Assembly: GCA_964477445.1 (NCBI GenBank) | Contig: CAYZED010000016.1 | Location: forward strand, 1-64,000 | Source: CAYZED01 sp964477445 | GTDB lineage: Bacteria > Bacillota > Clostridia > Lutisporales > Lutisporaceae | Direction of reading: 5' to 3' | Length of the DNA stretch: 64,000 nt | In this document: in pieces, positions 18,615 to 27,965 of the stretch | Position numbering within the stretch: the stretch's first letter is position 1 | Layout of the letters: each line of letters starts with the position of its first letter | Program-made: the position numbers and the translations under genes | The notes under the pieces: model-generated | Seen by the model: only the letters and a program-made list of their open reading frames with translations | What the model was told of the DNA's origin: nothing | Database searches by the model: none

Positions 18615-20673
18615 ATACCCGGAAACAAAAAAAATTCCTCAAATTGATGTAATTCATGGAATTGAAATAGAGGATGACTATGTTTGGTTAGAAGATGCAA
18701 AAAATCAAGAGGTTATTGAATGGGTAAAATCACAAAATGATTATACAGATCAATATTTTCAAAACAATAATGAAATTAATTTTGAACTACTGAAAGAAAA
18801 AATATTCGAAGAGAACAAGAATATTTCATATTCTGCTTTAACAAAATCAGGTGATAAGTTATATGCCACAAGAGTTAACGAAAAAGGTGAGGCTTGTCTT
18901 GTAATTCTAGATGAAGATTTTGAGATAGTTGAAATTGTTGCTGACGAAAAAACTTTTCCAGATGGATTCAAACCAAATTCCATGATACCAAACCCTAAAA
19001 ATCAAAACTTGCTTATAATTGATGGAATGATTCCAGGGCAACCAAAGCCGACCACATTTATGTACGATTCTGAAAATAAAATTATACTTAATAGATTTGA
19101 AAATGCATTTTTTTCATACTGGGCAATGGATGGAGAGTCTTTGTTCATAAGCGAAACGGAAATAGATAGAATTAATTCTAAAAATATAAATAGAGTAAAA
19201 AGATTTTGTATTAATAGCAATAATATGGAAACTGTTTTTACATATGACAATAATTCGATTTACATTTCATGCAGACAATCTAGCGATGGCAGATATTTGT
19301 TTATGAATGTTGCTAGAGATTATATAAACTTTGATATATATTTTTATGACACCCTTAATAAAGTTGTTGAAACAGTTGTGTCGGGCGAAAAGGCTACATT
19401 TCAATATGTTGGAACAATAGAAGACAAGCACTATATTCAAACGAACTATGAATGTGAGTTTGGAAAGATTGTAGCTATTCCTTCAGATAATCCTACTTTT
19501 GATAAAGCAAAGACTATTATTGAGTCAAAAGAAAAAATAATGAACAATATGATTGAACATCCCGCTTTCGTTAAAGACAACCAAATATATATAAATTATT
19601 TAAAGGATGTTTCAGCTGAAATTGAAATCTTCTCAAAGAATGGTGAATATATATCATGTATAAAAGCCCCATGTGAAATTGGCATGATTTCTAAGATTGG
19701 TCATTCTGATAGCTCGTGCAAAAGAGCAGAGATATTCTTCTTATTTGAATCCTTCACCATTCCGCCAAGTATATTAAGCTTTTATCCTGAAACGATGGAA
19801 TCAAAAGTAATATATGAATCAAGAACAATAAAGAATACGGACTTTGTTATAGAACAAATTTTTGTGACTGTTAGAGATGGTGAAAAAGTACCAGCGTATG
19901 TTGTATATAAAAAAGGTATTGAACTAAACGGAGAAAATCCAACTATAATGTATGGATATGGTGGGTATGGATTGTTATCTGGACCAAAATACAGAAATGG
20001 AATTATTGGATTACCAATAAATGAGTGGATAGAAAAGGGATATATTTATGTGGTCTGCAATGTAAGAGGCGGTGGAGAGTATGGAGTCAGATGGCATAAA
20101 GCTGGAAATTTAATGAACAAAAAGAATGCTTTCTTTGATTTTATAGATATTACAGAATGGTTAATCAAAAACAAATATACCAATCCAGAAAAAATTGCAA
20201 TAGTAGGGTGTAGTAACGGTGGATTGTTAGTAGCTGCATTGGGAACCTTAAGACCAGATTTATTCAAAGTTGTTGTTTGTTCAGTCGGACACACTGATAT
20301 GATACGTTTCAAAAATGATTCTACTGGAGCAATGTACAAAACTGAATATGGTGATTTAGAAAATGAAGAAATGTTTAAATACTTACTTTCGTACTCTCCA
20401 TATCACAATATAAAAAAAGAAGAAAAATATCCATCTATGATTATACAAAGCGGAGAAAAGGATAATAATGTTCCAGCTTATCACAGTAAAAAATTCGCAG
20501 CTAAGCTTCAGCAAATATATCAAGGGAATATTCAAGCTGAAAATAAGAGCGAAAATCCAATTTTGCTGCGAATTCTTGCAGATGGAGGACATAATAGAGG
20601 TACAGGAGAAGTTATGTACAGGACTTTTTCTGAACTACAAGGATTTATATATAAAGAATTGGGGGTAAAATAA
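18601..20673 (+). CDS. Prolyl oligopeptidase family serine peptidase (S9A)
   Basis: A 690-residue cytosolic protein, the usual length for S9A. The N-terminus (YPETKKIPQIDVIHG, then DDYVWLEDAKN) is diagnostic. A seven-bladed propeller spans about 70-400. The C-terminal hydrolase has YGYGGYG, the nucleophile in GCSNGGLL, the Asp near DNNVPAYHS and the His in DGGHNRGTG. The enzyme cuts after Pro in peptides short enough to pass the propeller. No signal peptide is present, so it acts on imported peptides. The ATG overlaps the previous gene by 14 bases, and the stop abuts the next ATG. Confidence 0.94.
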   Translation: MTTYKYPETKKIPQIDVIHGIEIEDDYVWLEDAKNQEVIEWVKSQNDYTDQYFQNNNEINFELLKEKIFEENKNISYSALTKSGDKLYATRVNEKGEACLVILDEDFEIVEIVADEKTFPDGFKPNSMIPNPKNQNLLIIDGMIPGQPKPTTFMYDSENKIILNRFENAFFSYWAMDGESLFISETEIDRINSKNINRVKRFCINSNNMETVFTYDNNSIYISCRQSSDGRYLFMNVARDYINFDIYFYDTLNKVVETVVSGEKATFQYVGTIEDKHYIQTNYECEFGKIVAIPSDNPTFDKAKTIIESKEKIMNNMIEHPAFVKDNQIYINYLKDVSAEIEIFSKNGEYISCIKAPCEIGMISKIGHSDSSCKRAEIFFLFESFTIPPSILSFYPETMESKVIYESRTIKNTDFVIEQIFVTVRDGEKVPAYVVYKKGIELNGENPTIMYGYGGYGLLSGPKYRNGIIGLPINEWIEKGYIYVVCNVRGGGEYGVRWHKAGNLMNKKNAFFDFIDITEWLIKNKYTNPEKIAIVGCSNGGLLVAALGTLRPDLFKVVVCSVGHTDMIRFKNDSTGAMYKTEYGDLENEEMFKYLLSYSPYHNIKKEEKYPSMIIQSGEKDNNVPAYHSKKFAAKLQQIYQGNIQAENKSENPILLRILADGGHNRGTGEVMYRTFSELQGFIYKELGVK

Positions 20674-21444
20674 ATGGCTTTTTTTCAGTGCAATTTCTTT
20701 TCGTTTGTTTTAGAGGTAGAGACCACAATGTGTGTGGCTTATCCGGAGTTTGTCGAGGAACCTTTAGCGGTTTTGTATCTTTTGCATGGTTTAAATGAAA
20801 ATGAATCTTTTTGGTCAAGAGAAGCTGCAATAGATAGATATGCGAGAGAGCATAATATAATAATTATTATGCCTAATGCAGGAAAGAGCTACTATACAAA
20901 TATGGTAGCAGGAGAAAAATATTTAGATTTTATTGGCGAAGAATTACCAAGGGTAGTAAAAAAATTCTTTAAAGTAACTGATGATCCAAAGAAAACATTT
21001 ATAGCAGGGTTCTCAATGGGCGGTTATGGCGCTTTTAAAACTGGGTTAACTTTTCCAGAGAAATTTGCAGGAATGGCAAGTCTGTCAGGAGTTTTGGAAA
21101 TTGAGAAGTCAGGTAGAGTTGGAACAAAACTATTTGAAGATATTTTTGGTAAAGATAATCCATTAGTGGGAACTGAGCACGATCTAAAATATCTTTTAAA
21201 GAACTTGGTTGAAAAAGGGAGTTATATTCCGGAGATGTTACAGGGGTGTGGTGAGGATGATGTCCAACAAATTGGCTGTAACAGAGGGTTTGCCCAGGTG
21301 TGTAAATCTATTGAAGGTTTAAATTATGAATATTTTGAGTGTCCGGGCTATCATGATTATTCTTTTAGAATTCCAGGGATAGAAAGAGTTATAGAATGGA
21401 TTGATAAAAAACTGAAAGAAGAGTTGGAGGGGAAGAATAAATGA
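20674..21444 (+). CDS. Alpha/beta-hydrolase esterase (EstA/esterase D type)
   Basis: A 256-residue hydrolase with an oxyanion segment (VLYLLHGLNENESFW), the nucleophile elbow GFSMGGYGA near residue 113, and a late His in CPGYHDYSF. This pattern matches the acetylesterase/S-formylglutathione hydrolase group (putative esterase fold). It starts on the base after the prolyl oligopeptidase stop. In this operon it might remove ester or acyl groups from imported peptides, but no substrate can be named. It overlaps the first permease gene by four bases. Confidence 0.85.
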   Translation: MAFFQCNFFSFVLEVETTMCVAYPEFVEEPLAVLYLLHGLNENESFWSREAAIDRYAREHNIIIIMPNAGKSYYTNMVAGEKYLDFIGEELPRVVKKFFKVTDDPKKTFIAGFSMGGYGAFKTGLTFPEKFAGMASLSGVLEIEKSGRVGTKLFEDIFGKDNPLVGTEHDLKYLLKNLVEKGSYIPEMLQGCGEDDVQQIGCNRGFAQVCKSIEGLNYEYFECPGYHDYSFRIPGIERVIEWIDKKLKEELEGKNK

Positions 21445-22370
21445 TTCTGTACGTTATAAAAAGAACACTTGCGACAATACCAATAATGCTATTTGTAATT
21501 TTGATAGTGTTTTTCGCACTTAATATTACGCCGGGAGATCCTGGTAGAATGATGTTAGGCCAAAACGCACTTCAAGAAGATGTTAATAGATTGAACCATT
21601 CACTAGGCGTTGATAGACCTTTTTTCGTTCAATATGTTGATTATATTGGAAAAGCTGTTCGTGGAGATTTTGGTAAGTCATATAGGACAGAAGAACCCGT
21701 TTTTGAAGTTTTATTAAGTAAGTTTCCAATTACATTCACTTTTACGATTATAAGCATGTTTATATCACTTTTAATAGGAATTCCTATTGGAGTAATTGCT
21801 GCTATAAAGCAATTCTCGAAGTTCGATATGTTTTTTTCGGTGTTTTCATTGATTCTAGTTTCAATTCCGGCATTTGTTGTTGCTATTTTATCGATTCTTC
21901 TTTTTTCATTAGAGTTGGGATGGTTGCCATCTAGCGGTATAGGATCCTGGAAAAATTTTGTTTTACCTATAGCATCCTCAGCGTTATTCCACTGGATTGG
22001 AAGTATGAGAATGTCAAGAGCTACTATGATACAGACTCTTAGACAAGACTATATCACCACAGCAAAAGCTAAGGGCGCATCAAAGAGGAGAATAATAATA
22101 AAGCATGCACTACTGAATGCATTAAGGCCAATGTTTGTAATTTTCGGTATGGGGCTTGCAATTTCATTAGGTGGTTCAGTAATAACAGAAACAGTATTTG
22201 GATTACCAGGCATTGGGGCGGCTATTCTTACAGCGGTTTCAGTTAAAGATGCACCTATGGTTATGGCTTCGACGATATTCTTAGCATTGATTTACTGTTT
22301 CATGATGATTTTTGTGGACGTTTTAAACGTATTGGTTGACCCGACTCTAAAAAAACAATTTGTAAAATAG
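21441..22370 (+). CDS. Peptide ABC transporter permease (DppB/OppB type)
   Basis: A 309-residue inner-membrane protein with six predicted helices. The N-terminal TM is followed by FALNITPGDPGRMMLG, then a periplasm-side loop with GDFGKSYRTEEPV. The EAA loop is near residue 200 (DYITTAKAKGASKRRIIIKHAL), the contact to the ATPase. It pairs with the next gene to form the pore for di- or oligopeptides. Its ATGA start overlap couples it to the esterase. Confidence 0.93.
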   Translation: MILYVIKRTLATIPIMLFVILIVFFALNITPGDPGRMMLGQNALQEDVNRLNHSLGVDRPFFVQYVDYIGKAVRGDFGKSYRTEEPVFEVLLSKFPITFTFTIISMFISLLIGIPIGVIAAIKQFSKFDMFFSVFSLILVSIPAFVVAILSILLFSLELGWLPSSGIGSWKNFVLPIASSALFHWIGSMRMSRATMIQTLRQDYITTAKAKGASKRRIIIKHALLNALRPMFVIFGMGLAISLGGSVITETVFGLPGIGAAILTAVSVKDAPMVMASTIFLALIYCFMMIFVDVLNVLVDPTLKKQFVK

Positions 22371-22380
22371 GAGGTACATT

Positions 22381-23277
22381 ATGAATAATGCGGTTGTAAT
22401 TGATAAAGAAATTAATCAGATTCAAAAAAGACCAAGTCAAGCTGCTGACATTTGGAGGCGCTTTAAAAGGAATAAACCGGCAGTTTTTGGATTGATTCTA
22501 CTTTCAATATTAGTTTTCTTTGCGGTATTTGCGGATTTTTTCGCTGATTATAACACAGTAGTAATTAGTACAAATCCTGATGCAATGCTTTTGTCTCCGA
22601 GCATGGCTCATATTTTTGGTACAGATACATTGGGTAGAGACATTTTCGCTAGATTAATACACGGCGGAAGGGTTTCTTTATCTATAGCTATTAGCAGCAC
22701 TTTTTTAATATTGGTTATAGGAGGCCTGATAGGTGCTAGTGTGGCTTACTTTGGTGGATATTTCGATATTGTAGTTATGAGAATAGCAGATGCATTTATG
22801 TGTGTGCCTGGTACGCTACTAACACTAACGCTTATTGTGGCATTTGGAACGGGAAGTAAAGCATTAATAATCGCTATGGTAATTTCAGGGATACCTAGTT
22901 GTGCGATAGTAATGCGTTCATTAGTTCTTGGAATAGCAAAACAAGACTATATAGAGGCTGCTAGGGCAAGTGGAGTAAAAACATTTAGAATAATAACTCA
23001 ACATATTTTGCCAAACGCTTTAGGTCCAATAATAGTAAATACAGCTATGAGTATAAGTGGACAAATAATGGCAATATCAGGGCTTAGTTTCATCGGCGCA
23101 GGCATTCAGCCGCCAACACCAGAATGGGGATCAATGATTTCGGAATCAATGCAGTATTTAAGGCTATATCCACACTTGATTATTTTCCCATCTATTGTTT
23201 TGAGCATGGCTATTTTGGCCTTTAACCTATTAGGTGATGGGATAACTGACGCTTTTGATCCTAAATTAAAAGACTAG
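22381..23277 (+). CDS. Peptide ABC transporter permease (DppC/OppC type)
   Basis: A 298-residue membrane protein. It has a charged N-terminal leader, an OppC-N-like first helix (FGLILLSILVFFAVFADFF), the GTDTLGRDIFARLIHGGRVS segment, and an EAA loop at DYIEAARASGVKTFRIITQH. The C-terminus ends LGDGITDAFDPKLKD, the classic DppC ending. AGGAGGT precedes the ATG by five bases. It is the partner of the previous permease. Confidence 0.93.
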   Translation: MNNAVVIDKEINQIQKRPSQAADIWRRFKRNKPAVFGLILLSILVFFAVFADFFADYNTVVISTNPDAMLLSPSMAHIFGTDTLGRDIFARLIHGGRVSLSIAISSTFLILVIGGLIGASVAYFGGYFDIVVMRIADAFMCVPGTLLTLTLIVAFGTGSKALIIAMVISGIPSCAIVMRSLVLGIAKQDYIEAARASGVKTFRIITQHILPNALGPIIVNTAMSISGQIMAISGLSFIGAGIQPPTPEWGSMISESMQYLRLYPHLIIFPSIVLSMAILAFNLLGDGITDAFDPKLKD

Positions 23278-23303
23278 AAGAACGGAGGGGTGTAAATTTA
23301 ATT

Positions 23304-24287
23304 ATGAATGATTTTTTAGAAATAATAGGACTTGAATCAATATACACTACAGGCGGATTTAACACATATGCAGTAAATGATATTAGCTTTAAACTTAAAA
23401 GAAAACAGACACTAGGTCTTGTTGGAGAAACGGGTGCTGGAAAAACAACAACAGCTCTTAGTATTTTAAGACTTTTACCAGAGCGAACTGGAAAAATAGT
23501 TTCGGGAAAAATCATGTTTGAAGGCAAAAATTTACTTGAGATTTCTGAAATGGATATGACGAAGGTCAGAGGGGCAAAAATATCCATGATATTTCAAGAT
23601 CCTATGACCAGTCTAAATCCCTCTCATACAGTTGGAGACCAAATTTTTGAGGCTTTAGAATTACATAATGATGAAAAAAAATCTGCTGCTGACATGCACA
23701 AGAGAGTTGATGAAATGCTCGAACTAGTAGGAATTCCACATGAGCGAAAGAAATGCTATCCATTTGAATTTTCAGGTGGTATGAAACAGCGAATTGTTAT
23801 TGCTATAGCTTTAGCTTGTAATCCTGATTTGCTAATAGCTGATGAACCTACATCGGCTTTAGATGTTACAATTCAGGCGCAAGTGCTGGCAATGATGGAA
23901 GAACTAAAACAAAAAATGAATATGTCTATGATAATGATCACTCATGATCTTGGAATTATCGCAAAGACATGTGACTATGTAGGAATAGTATATGCAGGAG
24001 AAATCATAGAGTATGGAAGCTTTGAGGATTTATTCATAAAAAAAGATCATCACCCATACACCAAAGGATTATTCGATGCAATCCCAAACATAAAAGCACA
24101 TACTGAAAGATTAACTCCGATAGAAGGACTCATGCCTGATCCGACTAATCTGCCGAGCGGATGTAAATTTCATCCAAGATGTCCGAAATGTATGGAAATT
24201 TGCAAGAGCGTAAAACCAAAAGATTTTGTTGAAAATGATCATAGAATAAAATGTCATCTATTCAATACAAACGGGCAGGAGGTGTAA
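23304..24287 (+). CDS. Peptide ABC transporter ATP-binding protein (DppD/OppD type)
   Basis: A 327-residue ATPase with Walker A GETGAGKTTT, Q-loop IFQDPMTSLNPSH, signature FSGGMKQR, Walker B LLIADEPTSAL and switch ITHDLG. The C-terminal extension has four Cys (GCKFHPRCPKCMEIC and KCHLF) like those that hold a 4Fe-4S cluster in this subfamily. It works with the following ATPase as a heterodimer under the two permeases. Its ribosome site is GGAGGGG. Confidence 0.95.
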   Translation: MNDFLEIIGLESIYTTGGFNTYAVNDISFKLKRKQTLGLVGETGAGKTTTALSILRLLPERTGKIVSGKIMFEGKNLLEISEMDMTKVRGAKISMIFQDPMTSLNPSHTVGDQIFEALELHNDEKKSAADMHKRVDEMLELVGIPHERKKCYPFEFSGGMKQRIVIAIALACNPDLLIADEPTSALDVTIQAQVLAMMEELKQKMNMSMIMITHDLGIIAKTCDYVGIVYAGEIIEYGSFEDLFIKKDHHPYTKGLFDAIPNIKAHTERLTPIEGLMPDPTNLPSGCKFHPRCPKCMEICKSVKPKDFVENDHRIKCHLFNTNGQEV

Positions 24288-24288
24288 A

Positions 24289-25239
24289 ATGTCAGAAAAT
24301 TTACTTGAAATAAAGAACTTAAAAAAATATTTCAAAGTCGGAAAAGCAAAACTTCATGCGGTCGATAATTTAAACCTAGTGATTAAAGAAGGCCAGACGC
24401 TTGGTATAGTTGGTGAATCTGGGTGTGGCAAAACCACTCTTGGCAGAGTTGTTCTTGGACTAATCGATGCCACAGATGGCGAAATAATATATAACGGAGA
24501 AAATATTCTAAATTACAGTTCGAACAAAATGTGGAAATTGAGAAGAGATATGCAAATCATCTTTCAGGACCCATATTCAAGTTTAAATCCAAGTCACTCT
24601 GTTGCAAAGGCTATTGGTGAGCCGCTTCTCGTAAATGGAATCATAAAAAACGCTAAGAAGAGAAAAGAAAAAGTCTTGGAACTTATGAAAACAGTAGGAT
24701 TAGATGAGCGTTTCTATTATTCTTACCCTCATGAACTAGATGGTGGAAGGCGTCAGAGAATCGGAATCGCGAGAGCTTTGGCAGTAAATCCAAAATTTAT
24801 TGTCTGCGACGAGCCGGTTTCTGCATTAGATGTATCAATACAAGCTCAAATTATTAATCTACTTATGGATTTGCAAAGAGATTTTGGATTGACATATATG
24901 TTTATTACTCATGACTTATCGGTTGTTAAGCATATATCTGATGAAATAGCCGTTTTGTATTTAGGACAATGTGTAGAGAGATGTAAATCGGATGAAATGT
25001 TCGAAAACCCTTTGCATCCATACACAAAAGCACTTTTATCAGCGATTCCAATACCGTCGGCTGAGGGTAGAAACGCTAAAACAGAAATCATAAAAGGAGA
25101 AATTACAAGTCCAGTAAATCCTAAGCCGGGATGCCGATTCGTGGCTAGGTGTCCACATGCAAATGAAAGTTGCACAAAAGCGGATATTCCATTAAAAGAA
25201 ATCTCGAAAGATCATTTTGTTGCCTGTACACTATATTGA
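24289..25239 (+). CDS. Peptide ABC transporter ATP-binding protein (DppF/OppF type)
   Basis: A 316-residue ATPase with Walker A GESGCGKTTL, Q-loop IFQDPYSSLNPSH, Walker B FIVCDEPVSAL and switch ITHDLS. The signature reads LDGGRRQR rather than LSGGQ; the DppF-like protein of the second operon has the same form, so it is a subfamily trait and not damage. The C-terminal Cys-rich tail (GCRFVARCPHANESC) is present. AGGAGGTG precedes the ATG, and the gene follows its partner by one base. Confidence 0.95.
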   Translation: MSENLLEIKNLKKYFKVGKAKLHAVDNLNLVIKEGQTLGIVGESGCGKTTLGRVVLGLIDATDGEIIYNGENILNYSSNKMWKLRRDMQIIFQDPYSSLNPSHSVAKAIGEPLLVNGIIKNAKKRKEKVLELMKTVGLDERFYYSYPHELDGGRRQRIGIARALAVNPKFIVCDEPVSALDVSIQAQIINLLMDLQRDFGLTYMFITHDLSVVKHISDEIAVLYLGQCVERCKSDEMFENPLHPYTKALLSAIPIPSAEGRNAKTEIIKGEITSPVNPKPGCRFVARCPHANESCTKADIPLKEISKDHFVACTLY

Positions 25240-25356
25240 ATAAACTGGAATAAACTAGAATGAACTTTAAACAACTTTAATCAACTTTGAATTGGTGATA
25301 GATATCGATTATGAAATCTATCTACAAGATAAATAAAATAAGGGAGGAAAAATACA

Positions 25357-26877
25357 ATGAACAGAACAAAGAAAAAAATTAGTCTGGCGCTGGTAGTTGT
25401 CTTTACTATGACGGTATTACTTGGAGGATTAACTGGTGTCGCAGCAACTAATGCAGCACAGAAAACAAATCTAACAGTTATGTCAGGGATGGCCACTCTT
25501 TCATTTGATCCATTTGCAATGGGAGGGCAAGACAATATGACTATGCATGCAGTGTATGATAGTTTAATAAAGGTTAAAGACGGAAAAACATACTCACCTT
25601 CACTCGCTAAATCGTGGAAAACATCAGATGATGGAATGTCAGTTACATACACTTTGAGACAAGATGTTCTATTTCATGATGGGACAAAGCTTACAGGTCG
25701 AGACGTAGTTGATACATTCCAATATCTTTATACTACTTATATGGGCGGATACATTAAGTCCATAATTCCAAGTGTAGAACTCGTATCACCTTATGTAGTT
25801 AGATTCACAAGAGTAAATACTTATTCTGATATTAACTCCTTGTTAACAAAATATGTAGTTCTTCCAATGAGACTCTATAAAAAATATCCTGACATGTTCA
25901 AAAAAACACCAGTTGGAACTGGACCATATAAAGCACCAGTTTTCAACGCTGATAATTCGGTAACGTTGACAGCTAATACTAAATATTTTGGAGGAGTTCC
26001 TGCTTTTGCTACAGTGAATGTTAAAGCGCCACTAAGCCCAGAAACAGCTTTAATTGCACTCCAAAATAAGGAAGTTGACTTCTTGAACAATGTTCCAATA
26101 ACACAGAAACCATTAATTGTAAAAGCTAAAACATTAACATATTCTGAAGCAATGGGAGCTTCTTATAGCGTTTTGATTATGCCGGGTAATAGACTCACTT
26201 CAGATCTTGAATTAAGAAAAGCGATTTATTATGCGATAAATCCTATAAATGTGGTTAAATTAGCTACTGCTAATAGAGGTGTATCAACTGGTAATATAGC
26301 ATCTGACCAAGTAATGGGAGCATATAAGTCGCTTATGAAAAAAGTACCAGCGTATAATATTACTTTAGCAAAAGCAGCTCTAAAAAAATCAAAATATGAT
26401 GCTAATAATCCATTAGTATTATCTTATGATGCAAGTAGTTCTTCAGCTGCATTAGCAGTACAAGGAGAGCTCCAAAAGGCTGGAATTAACATTAAGTTAG
26501 AATTACTGGGAATTAATGATTTCTACGGAAAAATGGGTAGCGGTCAACTAGAATTAGCTTTTTGGGTTGTCGGTGGAGACGGAGCAGTTCTTGAAGACAG
26601 CTTGTACAAATTCACAACTTTAGGAGACAGAAATAAACTATTTGGCGGAAAAGATGCAACTTTTGATGCTATGTTTGCTAAAATTAAAGCAACAGCTAAA
26701 TTTAGTGAAAGAAAAGTACTTGTAAAGAAAATGTATGATAGAGTAGTTTCGATGTACGATATAGTACCTTTATTTACAGCACCTATTGCATACGCATATA
26801 GTAGTAGTGTTAAATACAGCGTTCCTGCAAGCATAAACTCGGGAGTATTTTATCTAGGAGATATTAAGAGAAAATAA
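25357..26877 (+). CDS. Peptide ABC transporter substrate-binding protein (SBP family 5)
   Basis: A 506-residue extracellular peptide-binding protein. The N-terminus is MNRTKKK, a hydrophobic core (LALVVVFTMTVLLGGL) and an AATNAA region, so it is exported. There is no lipobox Cys; the place where LLGGC would be expected reads LLGGLTG. Family-5 features follow: SLAKSWKTSDDGMSVTYTLR, FHDGTKLTGRDVV and VGTGPYKA. It ends the sigma-54 operon. A strong site GGGAGG precedes the ATG and a terminator lies 48 bases after the stop. The 117-base spacer upstream has short repeats and a weak hairpin that might favour separate accumulation of this mRNA end. Confidence 0.93.
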   Translation: MNRTKKKISLALVVVFTMTVLLGGLTGVAATNAAQKTNLTVMSGMATLSFDPFAMGGQDNMTMHAVYDSLIKVKDGKTYSPSLAKSWKTSDDGMSVTYTLRQDVLFHDGTKLTGRDVVDTFQYLYTTYMGGYIKSIIPSVELVSPYVVRFTRVNTYSDINSLLTKYVVLPMRLYKKYPDMFKKTPVGTGPYKAPVFNADNSVTLTANTKYFGGVPAFATVNVKAPLSPETALIALQNKEVDFLNNVPITQKPLIVKAKTLTYSEAMGASYSVLIMPGNRLTSDLELRKAIYYAINPINVVKLATANRGVSTGNIASDQVMGAYKSLMKKVPAYNITLAKAALKKSKYDANNPLVLSYDASSSSAALAVQGELQKAGINIKLELLGINDFYGKMGSGQLELAFWVVGGDGAVLEDSLYKFTTLGDRNKLFGGKDATFDAMFAKIKATAKFSERKVLVKKMYDRVVSMYDIVPLFTAPIAYAYSSSVKYSVPASINSGVFYLGDIKRK

Positions 26878-26924
26878 GATTATCTATGAGATATTATAAT
26901 TAATACTTTTATAAGAAGGTATCT

Positions 26925-26959
26925 ACCGGAGCAGATTTCATATTTGTTCCGGTTTTTTT
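26925..26959 (+). terminator. Rho-independent terminator of the sigma-54 operon
   Basis: ACCGGAGCA (26925-26933) pairs with TGTTCCGGT (26945-26953) with one G-U pair. A run of seven T follows. Confidence 0.88.
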
Positions 26960-27064
26960 CATAGAATAATCTAATAATACTTTCTTTAAATATAGAAAAA
27001 CTGTAAAATTAGATTTGTTGGAGAAAACGGAAATAAATATTAATATATATGGAGGAAACAAAAA

Positions 27065-27922
27065 ATGCTAAAAACAAACAAGGAAAGATTAGTTAAACTC
27101 TCGGTACAAGGGAAAGTCAGACATCCATTGAACAGGGGCTACAGAGTTGATGCAAATGGGATTGCTCAAATGCTTCCATCTATTGGCGGGATAACTTATA
27201 ATGTGCATGCTGGTGACCCAGCATTTGGTTGGGAAGGTGATCACGTTGAACCAGGAGTCAGCATATATCATGATTCACCACCCGAGAATATGGCATTGCT
27301 AACAAATGCCTCAATAGGAAACACAGCGATAATCACAACAGGAGATGCTAAAGGTGCTACGGGAATAGTAATCGGAAAACACGGCGGAATAGATGACGTT
27401 ATAATACAGTTTAAAACTGAGGACATGGAGAAAATGACTTTAAGTGATGTGATTTTGGTAAAATCATTTGGACTAGGATTAAAATTACCTGATTATCCTG
27501 ACGTACATGTTATGAATATTGATCCGGAAATATTAGAACAAATTGAGATAGAAGAAAAAGACGGAAAGTTAATTTTTCCTGTAGCTGCAATAATTCCTGC
27601 TGGGTTAATGGGTTCAGGGATTGGATCACCCAATGCTAACTCTGGAGATTATGATATTTTGACACAAGATTTGGCGCAAGTTAAAGAACATAATATAGAT
27701 AAACTGAGACTTGGTGATTTTGTTTTAATCACTGATGCAGACACAAGATATGGAAGAACAAATGTTAGAGGCGCCGTCACAGTAGGAATAGTAGTTCATA
27801 GCGATTGTATTTTATCAGGTCACGGGCCTGGAGTAACTACATTACTTACTTCAAATAAACCGATAATTGAAGGCAAAATTGGTGGAAAAAATAATATCGT
27901 GGACTACATTAAAATAGGATAA
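27065..27922 (+). CDS. DUF4438 family protein
   Basis: A 285-residue cytosolic protein that matches DUF4438 in its motifs: SVQGKVRHPLNRGYRVDANG near the start, GDPAFGWEGDHVEPGVS, GKHGGIDDVIIQF, PAGLMGSGIGSPN and ITDADTRYGRTNVRGAVTVG. Several conserved His, Asp and Asn suggest a metal or ligand pocket, but no function is established for the family. It sits just after the operon terminator with its own site (GGAGG) and may be a separate unit linked to the same peptide pathway. Confidence 0.85.
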   Translation: MLKTNKERLVKLSVQGKVRHPLNRGYRVDANGIAQMLPSIGGITYNVHAGDPAFGWEGDHVEPGVSIYHDSPPENMALLTNASIGNTAIITTGDAKGATGIVIGKHGGIDDVIIQFKTEDMEKMTLSDVILVKSFGLGLKLPDYPDVHVMNIDPEILEQIEIEEKDGKLIFPVAAIIPAGLMGSGIGSPNANSGDYDILTQDLAQVKEHNIDKLRLGDFVLITDADTRYGRTNVRGAVTVGIVVHSDCILSGHGPGVTTLLTSNKPIIEGKIGGKNNIVDYIKIG

Positions 27923-27965
27923 AAAATAAGACAAAAAACGACAAAAAAATATAGGAGTGTGAACT

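Noticed and set aside
24289..25239. LDGGR in place of LSGGQ as evidence for an inactive ATPase
   Set aside because: The matching ATPase of the second operon has the same signature, and all other ATPase motifs are intact.
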